DNA of 64,000 bases from Campanula takesimana (GCA_026119855.1 JAOWBW010000358.1:248001-312000), one strand, 5' to 3'; numbered from the stretch's first letter, positions 30,443 to 42,837 are shown. The notes: a model not told the origin generated them from the letters alone. A program made the numbers and translations.

Positions 30443-31249
30443 TATTAAAATAGCTATGATGAACATGAAAAAATAAGGCTTACCCAAGAAATTAAACTGA
30501 AATAAAGCAAAATCTTGACAAGGAAAACAAAACTTAGATCAATCAATTCAATCATATTGGTAATCAATTAACATCTGTGTTAGTAAATCAGACCAAAGAG
30601 ATAAATAATAATGAACGCAAATCAACACCAAGCAAACTAATACTCCTCGGCCCAACTAAACAACTTGGCGAGCTCCACATGCTAATGCTATGGAATCTGT
30701 GTGTTCCCTGATTCGATGGCCTTAGCGCCTAGCTACCGCCAAACTCACTCCGTCTCGGAATTATAAACTTGTTAATTTAATCCATTAAATTAGACGTCTC
30801 CAATTTCAAAGGCATTAAACTTAACAATCTCCACATTGACTTTGAATCTCCCCTAATAATTCAGTTGCACGAGCTTCCGACATAGACTCCACCTTGAGCC
30901 ACATCCCTCGTACCAGATTTTTCAACCTTTGCCTCAGTTTGTCATTCGTCAAAGACACTAGATTTGTCCTCCGGACAACCAGATTTTTCGCGCCTGCCAT
31001 GTTTTTTCAAGACACTCAGAATTTGCCTCAGCAGGCAAACAACTTTGTCCTCTGGACAATCAGATTTTCTGCATGCAATGTATCCTACGGACACTCAGAA
31101 TCACCCCAACGGGCAATTAACAGTCATTCAGACGTAGCCCATCCAGTCGACATTGGATCTTGCCAACCATGACTGACAAAACCGGTGTGTGTTGATCTTC
31201 TAGCCATGGCTTGCCCAGTTCACTCCGGCCTAGAGTAAAACGCTGCTCC

Positions 31250-31608
31250 ACCTACTCGTCAACACCTTCACCAATCTCAGAACCTTGGAGGATGAACAAG
31301 GAATCTTTTCTTCCACCCTTCAGAATCACATCCGAACCTTAGTAGACATCCAGAACTCCACCTTCACCTTTGAAACTGTATCCCTTCTACCGACTAAGTG
31401 ATACCAGATTCTTTGATACTTGTGGAACGTGTCTCACCTTGTTCAATGTGAGAAATTTATCACCAGAAGTTCTCACCTTTATGGAGCTCATGCCAACTAC
31501 CTCGCAGATAGATCCATTAGCCATATAAATACAGTCTCCATCCTTCTGCTCATACGTTGTAAACTGCTCCTTGCGCGAACACATGCGATAAACAACTCCC
31601 GAAACTAA
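31250..31608 (-). pseudogene. Copia protease / GAG-pre-integrase remnant
   Basis: The minus-strand frame reads CSRKEQFTTYEQKDGD, MANGSICEVVGM, VRTSGDKFLTLNKVRHVPQVSKNLVSLSR, then, in a shifted frame, GSDVILKGGRKDSLF and LQGSEIG. This is the region between protease and integrase of a Tnt1-like copia polyprotein. Integrase and RT are missing. Confidence 0.7.
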
Positions 31609-32009
31609 AATTCATGCAACTTCCTTGCACGCTTCTTCTTCAAACACTAGGGCATAATCACCATCCTCATTCAGATTGTCACTGCTCGCCATCGTTGTAG
31701 CCGACTCAGAATTCTTCAGACGCGGAGTCAGATGTAAAACTCTGAAATCTAACTAGATTTATTGCCTCGGGCAACACAGATTTTGTATCTACTTCTAGAT
31801 CACTAGAATAGACTACAACAGATGTTAGATCTTCAGATTATACCAGACAGCTAACTTCTGATCACAGAACCCTAGCTTCAAATCTCCGTCTTTAGATGTA
31901 GATACTAGACACCGAAACGTTCTAGATGCGTTCTTGGATCACCACCGAACACCAGACGAACTTTCAGATTCAGATCTACCAGATTTGCTATTTCTAGCAT
32001 AGATTTCTG

Positions 32010-32165
32010 CACGGACACTGCACGCGGACTGCACGTGCTTTGCACGAAAAAAAATGCACGCGATCTGCACCAAAACTGCACACGACCCGTACCAAGACTG
32101 CACGCGAACTGCACGTTTTCTGCACGCGATCTGCACTTTTTCTGCCCGCGATTTGCACGCCCAAT
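32010..32165. repeat. Degenerate GTGCA-centred short tandem repeat in copia gag region
   Basis: Twelve or so units resembling TGCACGCGATC / CTGCACGCGAAC follow one another. It lies just inside the gag-like start (minus-strand MYWACKSRAEKVQ frame), so the gag was either built from or invaded by the repeat. Confidence 0.7.
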
Positions 32166-32316
32166 ACATAATTTTCTATCAGATAATAAACCTATTCTTC
32201 CCGTTAGACTTGTTGATTTTCTTGTCCATCCCGGAATCCATCTCTTCTATGCAGCGGAATGCCCTGATCTTTCTTTACTAACTAGACTCTGGTGCCACCA
32301 GGGCTCTGATACCACT

Positions 32317-32716
32317 TGTAGGGACCGCGACCACCACCACCACTTTCCCACATTAGTATGTATTGTCCGCTTTGGGCCAAGCCCGTACGGATTTGTTTTT
32401 GGGCATCCCCCAAAAGGCCTCATACTAATGAAGTGGGTCGGCTATTATATAGCTTGCAATTGTTTCCTTAATTGCCAATGTGGGACTTTGGGTTGCACCC
32501 CAACAATCCTCCCCTCAAACCAAGGACCACGCCGCTATGGCCCGCAGTGTTTCCTCTGGCCCATATCGACGAAAGCTTGGACCAACCGCCCGCGAAACAC
32601 CATCCCCCTCGATTGCAAGACTCGATTCGCTAGGTCGCACAAGGGGAACCCCACCATATAAAGCACACACACGGTCCACCCGGTCGGGCCCATCCGAACC
32701 AGGCTCTGATACCACT
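32317..32716 (-). mobile_element. TRIM-like LTR plus interior, lacking its own 5' LTR
   Basis: On the minus strand, 32716-32506 is a short interior that starts with primer site AGTGGTATCAGAGCC and ends in the purine tract GTTTGAGGGGAGGAT. 32505-32317 is a 189-bp LTR (TGTTGGGGTGCAACCC to GGTCCCTACA), followed by another AGTGGTATCAGAGCC at 32316-32302. It encodes nothing. The order outer LTR, primer site, TRIM interior, TRIM LTR, primer site, copia interior suggests joining at the shared primer sequence. Confidence 0.65.
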
Positions 32717-33325
32717 TGTTAGTAAATCAGACCCAAGAGATAAATAATAATGAACGCAAATCAACACAGAATATACGTGGTTTACCAATCTCTATTGGCT
32801 ACCTCCACGGGCAAAGGCAAACAGATATTATTATGGCGGAGAAACAATTACATGAATATGATCACACTAATCTATGTTTGCATGAACTTTGATCACAAAG
32901 TTCATAGCTATGCAAAACCCTAGATCTAGAATTACTGATCTTTCTTTCTCTCTGAGTAATTGAACTTCTGAATTAAATTAGGACGGAAGGGAGTATATAT
33001 AATACGTATACTCTGTTTCCTAATCTTAATTCCCTTAGTAAATTCGAAGACAAGGGAAGTCCTAATAGTTGTCCATGTAGAAAAGGAGTATCCTTGTTTG
33101 TGCAGGTAACTGCACACAATAGCTTACCAAGCAAACTAATACTCCTCGGCCCAACTAAACAACTTGGCGAGCTCCACATGCTAATGCTATGGAATCTGTG
33201 TGTTCCCTGATTCGATGGCCTTAGCACCTAGCTATTGCCAAACTCACTCTGTCTCGGAATTATAAACTTGTTAATTTAATCCATTAAATTAGACGTCTCC
33301 AATTTCAAAGGCATTAAACTTAACA
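32717..33325 (-). repeat. 5' LTR of the copia-type element
   Basis: Both edges match the shortened LTR at 30578-30826; the central 360 bp are unique to this copy. Confidence 0.8.
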
Positions 33326-33452
33326 ATCTGAATTCTGTGTAACCAAGCGATGACACAGAGAAATCCATCAAACAGTGTGTGTGAAAGAGAGAGACTTACA
33401 GTTGAGGATGATAAGCAGCAGGAGGGCAGAGCTTCTAGGCAATGGTGGTTCT

Positions 33453-33485
<33 letters not shown>

Positions 33486-34165
33486 CAACAATGAAAACGA
33501 GTGAGATGGAGTTCACTTCTGAAGAACCAAAGTTAAGCTTTGTTGTCATCGCAAATAAAGATTCCGAGAAAGTTTCTTTTTAGACAAATTGCAATTTGGT
33601 TACTCATGTTATATCAAAAGTTGCAATTTGATTTCCAATATTGAAATTTTACAATTTTTTCCCCACGTTAACTTTTCTTTAGTAATTTAATGAAATTTCA
33701 TTAAAAACCTAACTTTAGTTTTAAAAAAAAACACATCATGTGTGAGGCGCGTGATATTTTAAGGGCAAAGCTGACATTTTCCTATGCTAGCTGATATGGA
33801 ATTACAAATACCCCTCCCTTCTCAACATGATCCTAGCATAAATCTTACAGAAAATGCAACAAAATTCTTTTTCTTCTACCATTTTCTTGTTGGGGATTTG
33901 AGTTTCCAAACAAACGGTTCGCAAGATAATCCACGCAAAACTACAACGCGATAAAAAAGACAATCAAGAAAGCAATTAAGAACTCGAGAGATTGATAACC
34001 CAGTTCGACAATATGATTGACTACGTCTGATGGTACTGCCAAATCAGGATCTTGCATTATAATATTATAATTTGGTAATACAATGAGTTTGGTGCGAACA
34101 ATTTTTATATAGGCTCAAAAAGGCAAAAACCTAAACTAAGTAGAAAATCTGGATTAATCAAATTC
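33326..34165 (-). other. Upstream flank of lectin copy B
   Basis: Matches 8995-9058 and 9605-10378. Contains the unoccupied CGATG target (33348-33352), a T run (33454-33485), the candidate leader exon with its GTAAGT donor near 33404, and a conserved TATATAAA on the minus strand at 34104-34111. 34166-34486 contains no recognisable gene. Confidence 0.6.
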
Positions 34166-34486
34166 TCTAAACCTACTTACATAAGGATCGAATTTCAAGA
34201 AAAACATAATTTCAACCTTCTTAAACAAGGAACCCCATGAAATCCTTAATGACTTAAATTCAATCTTCTTTTCTTTCTTGGTTTTGACTCCACAACCCAA
34301 CACTTTCCGGCCTCCCTCTTTCGGCAACCCTTCTTTACACCCACTCTTCACCAGCACCGCCCCTACCCACCTTCATCCCAAATGCCGACTACATCAACAT
34401 GAAAGTTTTTTGTTGGCTTTATCTTTTGGAAAACACAATAAGTATTGGGATTCTCTTCTCAAATCTTCTTCAAATTTGAGGCCGAA

Positions 34487-36832
34487 CTACAAGAAAACCG
34501 CTAAATACCGACGGACCCGAAACCCTCGGTATTACCAACGGATTACCGATGACTCAAAGATAGATGCCCTGAAAGCAAATAACGACGGATATTGCCGCAG
34601 ATACTTAATCGACGCTAATCCCTTGCTATGAAGGCGCCAAAAATTTGCGCGCATTTTTACCGACAAAATAACATGGGATCAACGACGGTGATCACACGTC
34701 TTTGTTTTTTTAATATATATTATTTCTCCTCAGTCGCTTTCTCGCCCTATTCTTGCTTTCTCCTCAGTCGGACTCATCCCGTCTCTTTCTTCTCAGTCGT
34801 TGGCGATTGTCTTTGCAGCCGTTCGCGATTTCTACAAGGTCTAGTCATCATCTACTAATTTTGATTTCTGGAAGTCATTTTTGTTTCTTGATTTTATTTC
34901 TAGGGTTTCATCTTTTATTTAGGATTTTGAATTAGGGCTTGAAATTTTGATTTGAAATTTGGGGATTTTCTCCTCACCGGTTAGATATACTTGTTCAAAA
35001 ATCAATTTAGGGTCAAACAATAAGTTTTTTTCTTTATATGCATTCATTTAAACCTCAATAAAATCCTTCCCATTTATCTGTTTCATTATGAACCTGTAGA
35101 CATATGAAGCTCTCATTTTAAAAGTATTTTTACATCGAAACAACACTGCGCAATAAGGCTGGTAGATCTAGCCCTTAAAAAAACAGTAAAATTGAATGAA
35201 GAAGGAAAAACTACGTCTGTTATCTGCTGCATTTATCACTCAAACCTATATTTTTAAGGTGAAATTATATATTTTGCTTCTTATATTTTTTTCAACCTTA
35301 ATGAGTAGTTCTAAATGAAATTTAGTCATCTGTTGAATGTATGCATGCCTACATATATTTGGAAGGGATATCCTATAAAAGCCTGAAGTTTTAGGTCTGA
35401 GAGAGAAACCAACAAGAGTACTTTCCTGGATCATATGGTCCCTACCTTAATGCTTGTTTATCTGTAATTTATTCAACTTTCAGCTGCTAATGCTTATTAG
35501 CTTTATGTTAAACATGGTAGTTGTTTTCTTATTATGGCACTTAAAATTCATTTTTTTTTTTTTAACATTAGATGCCTAGGGGTAAAGGGAAACGAGGTAT
35601 GCAGCGAGGGGAAGGACGTTGTTTCTTCCTCGTCATCACCGCAATATGATGCTGGATCAAGGGAGAATCATTCTATGGACACTCGTAGCCCATCTCACAC
35701 TCCTAGTTCATCACGGGGAACGCCACCGCCCTTTTCATCTGCTTCTTCCACAGTTGAAACATGTGGTACTCTTACACGAGCTTATGTAGCTTATGAGTTA
35801 CCAGGAGTATGACTTTCTAATACTTGTACTGTTGCTCTGAAGTAATTTTTCAGAGCAAGTCATATTAAAAAATTAGTTTTTCTATAGCTGGTTTATAAAG
35901 TATTGTTTCTCTCGATGTTGCAAGTAGTAAACACGGGGTTTCAACTAGTTGGGTAGGTAAAATTCATTTTTATACTCATTTTCTGAATTTTTCTTTATTC
36001 CCTGTGTGGTTCAATTGTTCAAACTTTGAACCTTAGTCCCATTGGATAAAAAAAAGGCTTAATTAACATCAACAGTTAGGGAAGATCATTTCGGGATGGA
36101 ATGATTTTTGTACTCTGAATGATCCTTTTTCAATATGAACTTGGATAGATACCTGTTGTCTTCTGTCATTATTTTCTAATTATTTGAGTAAGCAATTTAA
36201 TATTAGGATTATTATTCTTTTAAGAAATATTAGGATATGGACATCATAATTAACAATAAAATTTAGGGAAGGTCATTTCGGAACGGATGGAGTATGTTTT
36301 GTTAAGCTTAGACAATCATTTTTTTATGCTTAGAAATTTAATTTGTCTTGAGTTGCAATTGCACTTTCATTAATTTCACTTATAAACCAGGCGTGTTGCT
36401 CAAACATTGTTGTAGGTTGATGCCTTCGCAAACTTCTGGCCATATTATGAAGATATTTAAGAAAAACATGCATTCGGAGGGATACAACTAGAAGAGTGTC
36501 CCTGATGATCATAAAAATGGATATTTTCTTGACTTTAAGGTGAGTATTCCGTATTCTGTTTGTTGCAACTATTTAAAGTAGCTACAAGTAATTAAATATG
36601 TGCCTTCTACATTTGTCCAACTAGAATATTGAATTTTTGAAGTCTTGTGCATTGAGCGTCATTCTTTTCAGCTCAGGAATATGCTTTTATTTTTTTTATT
36701 TTTTTCTACCACATGTTCTCGGATTCTCTATGCCATCCCAGCTCCTGATACTACCCTCTTCATTTTTTTTTTGTATAATGTGGCCATTGAGAAATCATCA
36801 TTGTTGAATTGTCACTTCATCTGTTAGGGTAT
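34487..36832 (+). mobile_element. CACTA (En/Spm) element remnant
   Basis: Begins ACTACAAGAAAACCGCTAAA, close to the CACTACAAGAAA terminus of the superfamily, with ACCGACGG-like subterminal motifs. Exon-like pieces follow. After an acceptor AG, MPRGKGKRG starts at about 35571 and a Ser/Pro/Thr-rich frame continues to 35809 in a shifted frame. At 36420-36540, KIFKKNMHSEGYN, stop, KSVPDDHKNGYFLDFK ends at a GTGAGT donor, resembling plant Ptta/En-Spm proteins. The right terminus and the TNPD-type transposase are missing; the Ty3 LTR at 36833 cuts it. Confidence 0.5.
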
Positions 36833-38301
36833 TGATGGATGTGTTTTTATATATCCAAGTCACATACTTCTATGACTTATTATATGCTAAACCTTGGGTG
36901 TTTTTATGGTTTTTGAAGTTTATATGAGTATAGGGAAGAAGCGAAAGAATGTATAGATTCATGGGCGTTAAAGCGTGAAAAAGAAGGATAAAGAGCGGAC
37001 CAGAACATAATGATAAAGAGATGTGACCTCTGATAAATCAATGCCATTGGATATTACTCGAAAAGATCTTTCCAACGATAGTTTACACGTCCAAATCGGA
37101 GTTCGTATGAAGAAGTTATGGCATCCGGAAGTTTACGCGTAAAAAGTACAAATCACACACTTGAGCTCCGAATTGCCAAGAGGGCTGATCAAGTGGGTGA
37201 GCGCCCACTCTCAAAGTGGGCAGACGCCCACAGAGGGTACATAGGGGAATTAGCCAGGGACTTTTGGGGAATTATGCAAAATATGTTGGGATTTTCAGTA
37301 ATTTCCAAAATTTAAGGGGCTTTTTTGGAATTTTGGAGGACCTTTGGGGAATTTTTTAAGGACTTTTATGGAAACTCAAAACACCAAGGGCTCCAGGGGA
37401 ATTCCGGCCACCAGCACTTTATTTCTCCTTTTTCAACAAGGAATCCTAGGGTTTTTCCTATTTTTACACATTCTTAGCCCTAGTATAAATAGAACACTCC
37501 ATATACATTATTTTATACATATTTTATTCAAAGATTCAAGGATTCATCAATTAATCCAGGTTTTGATGTTCTTTAATTTATTCTTTATTCTTGATTTTAT
37601 GAGTAGCTAGTTTCTTAGATTCATGGATTGGTAGTAACAAATACTAGATCTCTATGCTATAAATTTAATTCTTCCATTCGATTTAATTCTTGTTCATTAA
37701 AATATTCTTCATGCTAAATTCTTTAGTTTCAATTATATGTTAAGATATAAATTGGCTTTAGAATTATTGGGTATATATTGCTTCACTTGCGTGGGCGATT
37801 ATACGTTGACCACTATTTTAATAATTAGATCTAATTGAGGACCTTGCGGAAGTCAAAAGGATCTAGGTTCAAATATTCTTAAGTACTTCATGAACTCTTT
37901 GCATGTGAAACGGACCTTGCGAAAAGTAGAACATAAAGAGAGTATTAGGATTGCAACCCGGCCACCTAACCGTACCAATTCTTACTAAAGTGAATGAACC
38001 CAAGAATAAGATTGATCTTGTTATTATGAGCATAGCATAGAGTGAAAGTATTTGTGAACTCAATTCGTGAATCTATTATTTAATCTTGCTTTTATTTGTT
38101 TTATTAGGTTAATTTAGTTATAATTTTAGTAGTTATAAATTAATCAAAAACCAAAATCCCCACTATTTACTTTTTTGTTTTACTTGCATTCTTATTAATC
38201 CTTCAAGTCTATGTGGATTCGACCCTTACTTGTGCATACTACTACATCGGTAACTAGTACACTTGCTAGGTATTTTAATTAGAGGGAGATTTTCTCCATC
38301 A
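36833..38301 (+). repeat. Ty3/gypsy (Athila/Tat-like) 5' LTR
   Basis: TGATGGATG at the left and CTCCATCA at the right are inverted ends of a 1469-bp LTR, immediately followed by a primer site. No second LTR was found, so this is the left end of a broken element. Confidence 0.65.
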
Positions 38302-38307
38302 AGTTTT

Positions 38308-38325
38308 TGGCGCCGTTGCCGGGGA
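38308..38325 (+). other. tRNA-Asp-type primer-binding site
   Basis: TGGCGCCGTTGCCGGGGA is a perfect copy of the site used by Athila/Tat-like elements. Only about 180 bases of leader follow before the sequence changes at 38507. Confidence 0.85.
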
Positions 38326-38506
38326 CTTGATTAGGTTAACAAGTTTGTTTAGATACTGTAAATAGTTTTATTTTGTTTTTCTTGTTTTTTTTTAGTTAGT
38401 TATTTTTAGTATTTATTTCTTTATTGTATACTCAAAGACTCATAGAATGAATCAGTACAACATGTATGAGTTATTGCAGAATTTAAATTTCAAATTTGAA
38501 TACAAC

Positions 38507-39600
38507 TGTTAGTAGGACCACCACTACTCTACAACAAAAGGACAACTCAGACTGAGCTCCAATCAGAATTCAACAGCTCATTGTCCTTCAACTTGGACCC
38601 CAAGTATTTCTAACGGCTAGTCTCTCATTCAAGGCTATAAATAGTCCTTGAGTTTTTCATTGAACATTGCTGAGATTTAAAGAGAGAAATTGCTGTTGAA
38701 ATACTTGGCGATTGAAGATCATACTCAAGATTTCCAGAATCATTTGAATCTTCAAGCTTTCACCTTCAAACCTTCAAAGATCTCCAGCAACATTCAAGTC
38801 ATCTCAAGCCTTGCAACACACAAGATTCATTAGGCTCTACAATCACTTAGATTTTAAAGAGCTTCTAATTCTTACACACACACTCACCTCGATTGATCAA
38901 TCACATAGATTGCATCATTAGGGATACACTGGTCTAAGTCTAGGATTTTCTCTTCATAGAAATAGGTGTTGATTCAATACTTCATCTCTATAATCTGTAC
39001 TCAAGTGAATCAATATATACCTCCATTCAAAATCCAAGACTGACCATCTTGGTAAAGGACGTAGATCTTTTAACAGATCGAACATTTCCAAATCATTGTG
39101 TCATTTACATTTCTGCAATTTACTTTCAAGTATTGTTCATCTTGTTCTTTATTGTTCATATTAATCTTGTTTGTTGTCTAGTGTTTTGATCCTTCAGATT
39201 TATGAACTGTTGTGAATTGTGTTTGTTAGTTCAACTTATTGCCTAAGCTAAAATCTGACTAACTTATCATTTGCCAAAACATTTAAGACACATACTTTCA
39301 AACTCACAACCAACTTGACCGCATCTCTCGTGACCGCTTCTATCTTGACCGCACTTTACTCGATCGCAACCTGTTGACCGTGAAGTGCCCCTATTTCACA
39401 CTTAGAGATTTTTGTCAAAACCAACTCTACCTAATTTCCATCAAAAACTTCCGCTGTGCATATTACACTTGACCGCGTGGTTTTTATTGACCGCAAAATT
39501 CATAGTGTAAGCATAAGGTTGAATTTTGAAAAAGGGTTGAAATTTTAAATAGGCTATTCACCCCCCTCTAGCCTCTTTTCATACCATTGTTGTATTTTTG
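38507..39600 (+). mobile_element. Copia-type LTR fragment
   Basis: Starts TGTTAGTAGGACC directly inside the leader of the preceding Ty3 element. It contains a transcription-start-like region (CTATAAATAGTCC at about 38634) and ends with GGCTATTCACCCCCCTCTAGCC, a phrase common at the 3' end of copia LTRs. TTGACCGCA-type motifs recur at 39315-39490. The paired LTR and interior are absent. Confidence 0.4.
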
Positions 39601-40200
39601 GGACAAACGATAGTCCATGTCAACTTATGTTGTCCAATGCTTTCTCGATCCCGAGTAGATTGATATGAGAAAATAACATTGAACACTTCAATTCATTTGG
39701 GTACGGCCGTACACTATCATCAATCTCACTCATCGAGAGGCCAAGAAGATATCTCTCATTAGAGAGGGACAAATCCCATCTTGACTTGTTATTCTTCCCT
39801 ACAAGAATCCGATTATGCCAATCGTAGCCTTTATAACCACCCGGTTAAGGGTAGCGTTTGAGTACATCAAACATAATGTTCATCATGTGGAAGACCATAA
39901 TAATCTCAGTTCTAAGGATTCAAATGGTATAACTATTATGAGATTTAATTATGACATTTGACCATGGCATAAATCTCATAACGGGTCTATCCAGTACCTT
40001 GTTCTCCAACAAGTACCCACAAGTTTAATCCGCATCCTATGAACCATAATCATCATATGATTATCCATTAAACTCATGCTAGCCCTTCATAAGTTCTAGG
40101 GACAATGATCATTATAATAAACATGCAAAAGATATAATAATCGGGTTTGTTATCTCTATAACAATGAAGCAATGCATATGCCTTTCTCAAGGGCCTAGGG
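39601..40200. other. Unassigned 0.6-kb stretch
   Basis: No coding frame or recognised family. Its sharp change of sequence at 40200, where a copia interior begins, suggests a truncated LTR or insertion scar. Confidence 0.3.
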
Positions 40201-40201
40201 C

Positions 40202-42276
40202 ATGATATCCAAAACTACTGCAGCCCACATTCCTTTGGCACCACTTCTTCCCATCGGCCCAACTTCACAAAGTCTAGCTGGTTCTCCAGTTCAGGCCCAA
40301 TCCCAAGGACACTCTGTACCTACTAGTCCTCCTCGTCATAATGCAACAGGCCCAATTTTGGTCTCCAGCCCAGCGACCACCATCCCGTCTCAGGCCCGTG
40401 CTTTCGCCTCTCCTGGGCTTGGCCACTCTGCACCTGCCCGTTTTGAGCCCACCTCCCAATCACATCAGGCTGGGCCCGATGGGCCTGTCCAGCCATCTTC
40501 TTCTTCTATTGGTCCAGATACTTCTTCTATTGGCACCGATTAGCCCAGTGACCAGTCCACTCCAGATCCGGATTTGGACCTCCTCTCTACACCGCATCAG
40601 ACTATTATTCCTCTTTTAGTCACTTCACAAACTGTTAACTCCCATCCCATGGTTACAAGGGCAAAGGCAGGCACTTTTCTCCCTAAACATCACTTCGCTT
40701 TCAGTGCATCCGAGTCTGTTTCTGAATTTTTGGAGCCTCACACCTTTCGCCAAGTTGCTCCGATTGTCCATTGGCAGCAAGCCATGCTTGAAGAACTTGC
40801 AGCACTTTAAAAAAACAACACTTGGTCACTCGTTCCATCTTATCCCTATCATAATGTTGTAGGAAGCATGTGGGTGTACAAAGTTAAGCGCAAAGCCGAT
40901 GGTTCGGTTGAAAGGTATAAGGCTCGTCTAGTGGCTCAGGGGTATACGCAACAGGAGGGTATTGGCTACGAGGAAATGTTCAGACCGGTGGTAAAACCTG
41001 CAACCATCTGGACTATTCTTTCTTTGGCACATTCCCAAGCTTGGCCTATTGAGCAACTTGATGTCCGAAATGCTTTTCTCAACGGTTTTCTCTCAGAAGA
41101 GAAGAGGTATTTATGGCTCAACCACCAGGCTTTACGGATCCTAATCATCCTCACCATGTGTTTCGTCTAAATCAAGATTTCTACGGCTTGAAGCAATCCC
41201 CTCGAGCTTGGTTCTATCGACTTCATGAGTTTCTTCTCACTTTGGGTTTTTTCAATAGCCGAGCTGATTCCTCTTTATTCATCCGCCATGCATCAATCAG
41301 GTACTACGGTTGTTATCCTTGTTTACGTTGATGATATTCTTGTTACTGGTTCAAACGTCACCATTGTAAATCAAGCGCTTAACTCCCTGTGTGCAAAATT
41401 TGAGAGTAGACGGTTGGGACCCCTTAGTTTTTTTTGGGAGTTGAAGCCAAACGGTCATCGACCCACTTATCTCAATCAGACAAGGTATACAGCCGACCTT
41501 CTGCTCAAGTTTAATATGCACCTCAGAAAACCTGCACCTACTCCTATGGCTCCTGGTTCGCATTTATTAGCTTTGGATGGAGATCCAATTCCAGATGCTA
41601 CCTTATATCATAGTATGGTTGGTGGGTTACAGTATGTAACGTTGACACGTCCGGACATCTCATTCGCCGTCAACCAAGTCTGCCAGTTTATGCATGCACC
41701 CCGCACATCCCATCTTCAGGCAGTTAAACGTATTCTCCGCTATCTCAAGGGCACGGCCATTCTGGGTCTCTCATTCTCGGCATCTCCCGATACTACCATT
41801 CTTGCATTTTGTGATGCGGACTGGGCAGGCTCTCCCGATGATCGTCGGCCAACCACTGGTGCTTGTGTATTTGTAGGGCCAAACCTCGTGAGTTGGTCAG
41901 CCAAGAAACAACGCACTGTTGCTCGTTCTAGTAGCGAGGCAGAGTACCGGGCTCTCGCATCCACTATTGCAGAAATCCGATGGTTCTCTTACTTGTTCCG
42001 CGAAATGGGTATTCTACTCTCCCCTCCTACTCTTCTATGTGATAACATCTCTACCTTGCACATGTCCAAAAGCCCTGTCTTCCACGTCGAACTCGCCACA
42101 TTGAAATTGATCTTCACTTTGTTCGTGAGTTACATCAGCGGGGTTTTCTACGTCTCCATCATATATCTTCCTCGGACCAGCTTGCAGACATATTCACTAA
42201 AAGCTTGGCAGCTCCTAGGTTTCAACTCCTATCCGACAAGCTGCAGCTCCGTGCTTCTCTGCTTAGCTTGATTGGT
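40202..42276 (+). pseudogene. Copia polyprotein, 5'-truncated (RT and RNase H)
   Basis: Starts in the Pro/Ser-rich linker after integrase. RT follows: VYKVKRKADGSVERYKARLVAQG, PIEQLDVRNAFLNG, YGLKQSPRAWFYRL and the active-site YVDDIL at about 41329. RNase H reads FCDADWAGSPDDRRPTTGAC, RSSSEAEYRALA, LLCDN. There is an in-frame TAA at 40808-40810, a frame change near 41100, another near 41300 and one after FHVELA (42085), so it is not translatable as one protein. Gag, protease and integrase are missing. Sequence style is closest to the minus-strand copia at 53790-56313. Confidence 0.85.
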
Positions 42277-42301
42277 GGGGGGGGGGGGGGGGGGGGGGGG
42301 G
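42277..42301 (+). repeat. 25-base poly-G run at copia polypurine tract
   Basis: Uninterrupted G from 42277 to 42301, preceded by TTGATTGGT at the end of the RNase H frame and followed by AAGCACG. Its position matches the polypurine tract of the truncated copia. Confidence 0.95.
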
Positions 42302-42630
42302 AAGCACGTAAACCTCCCAACTCATGCACGTGCTTAGTTCTATTCTTTGCATTGTATTGATCTAATTAGGTAGTTGTATATTCATGTTAAATAGGTCCCA
42401 TTAGTTTAGGCCTTTGATTAGTCTTTCTCTATTTTGTAAATATCTACATACCAAATAGGACTCCTACCATAAGTTGATGTATATCAATATTCTATAAAAG
42501 ATCAATCCCTACCACCATCCTTAGTACAGAGGGTTTTATTCATTCACAGTCTCTCTCGTGTCTACTTCTCCCTTTCTCGCCTTTTTCCTCCTTCTTTCTC
42601 TCTTGCAGGTGAACGTCGTTTAGTAGGAAC
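42302..42630 (+). repeat. Probable 3' LTR of the truncated copia
   Basis: Follows the G run; contains TCTATAAAAGATC (42491) as a TATA-like motif and a CT-rich leader. The right edge near 42625 is set by the resumption of lectin 3'-UTR homology shortly after. Confidence 0.5.
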
Positions 42631-42648
42631 ATAAAATCGGGATTGAGG

Positions 42649-42770
42649 GAGTATAATGTTTAGGAAGATGATGAATTATATATCTCTATGGGGATTTTGA
42701 AACGTTTTTTAACTCATTTTCTCTTGATTCTCTAGAATATTTGATCAGTGATGTTTTGTGGCCTTTGATT
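42649..42770 (+). pseudogene. Third jacalin-lectin 3'-UTR fragment
   Basis: ATAATGTTTAGGAAGATGAT and TTTTCTCTTGATTCTCTAGA match 3420-3560 and 12243-12362. No exon is attached; the copia insertion separates it from any upstream lectin sequence. Confidence 0.55.
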
Positions 42771-42837
42771 GTTTGGCAATCCATGAGAGTCTTTTGGATT
42801 TGGTTTACAAATTATCGAAATTTTTAACCATCTATCT

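Larger units (their letters stand above)
30578..33325 (-). mobile_element. Truncated copia-type element containing a TRIM-like unit at its primer site
   Basis: Ends TGTTAGTAAATC and TTAAACTTAACA, flanked by ATCTG at 30573-30577 and 33326-33330; the uninterrupted site is 5817-5821. LTRs are 32717-33325 (609 bp; 5' on the minus strand) and 30578-30826 (249 bp, with about 360 bp deleted internally). The interior has a gag start, a decayed protease/pre-integrase region and no RT or integrase. Both the outer LTR and an inner 189-bp LTR are followed, two bases away, by the same tRNA-Met primer site. Confidence 0.8.

Noticed and set aside
32035..32661. Plus-strand 208-codon frame
   Set aside because: Runs antisense through copia gag, TRIM LTR and primer sites; no family motif.
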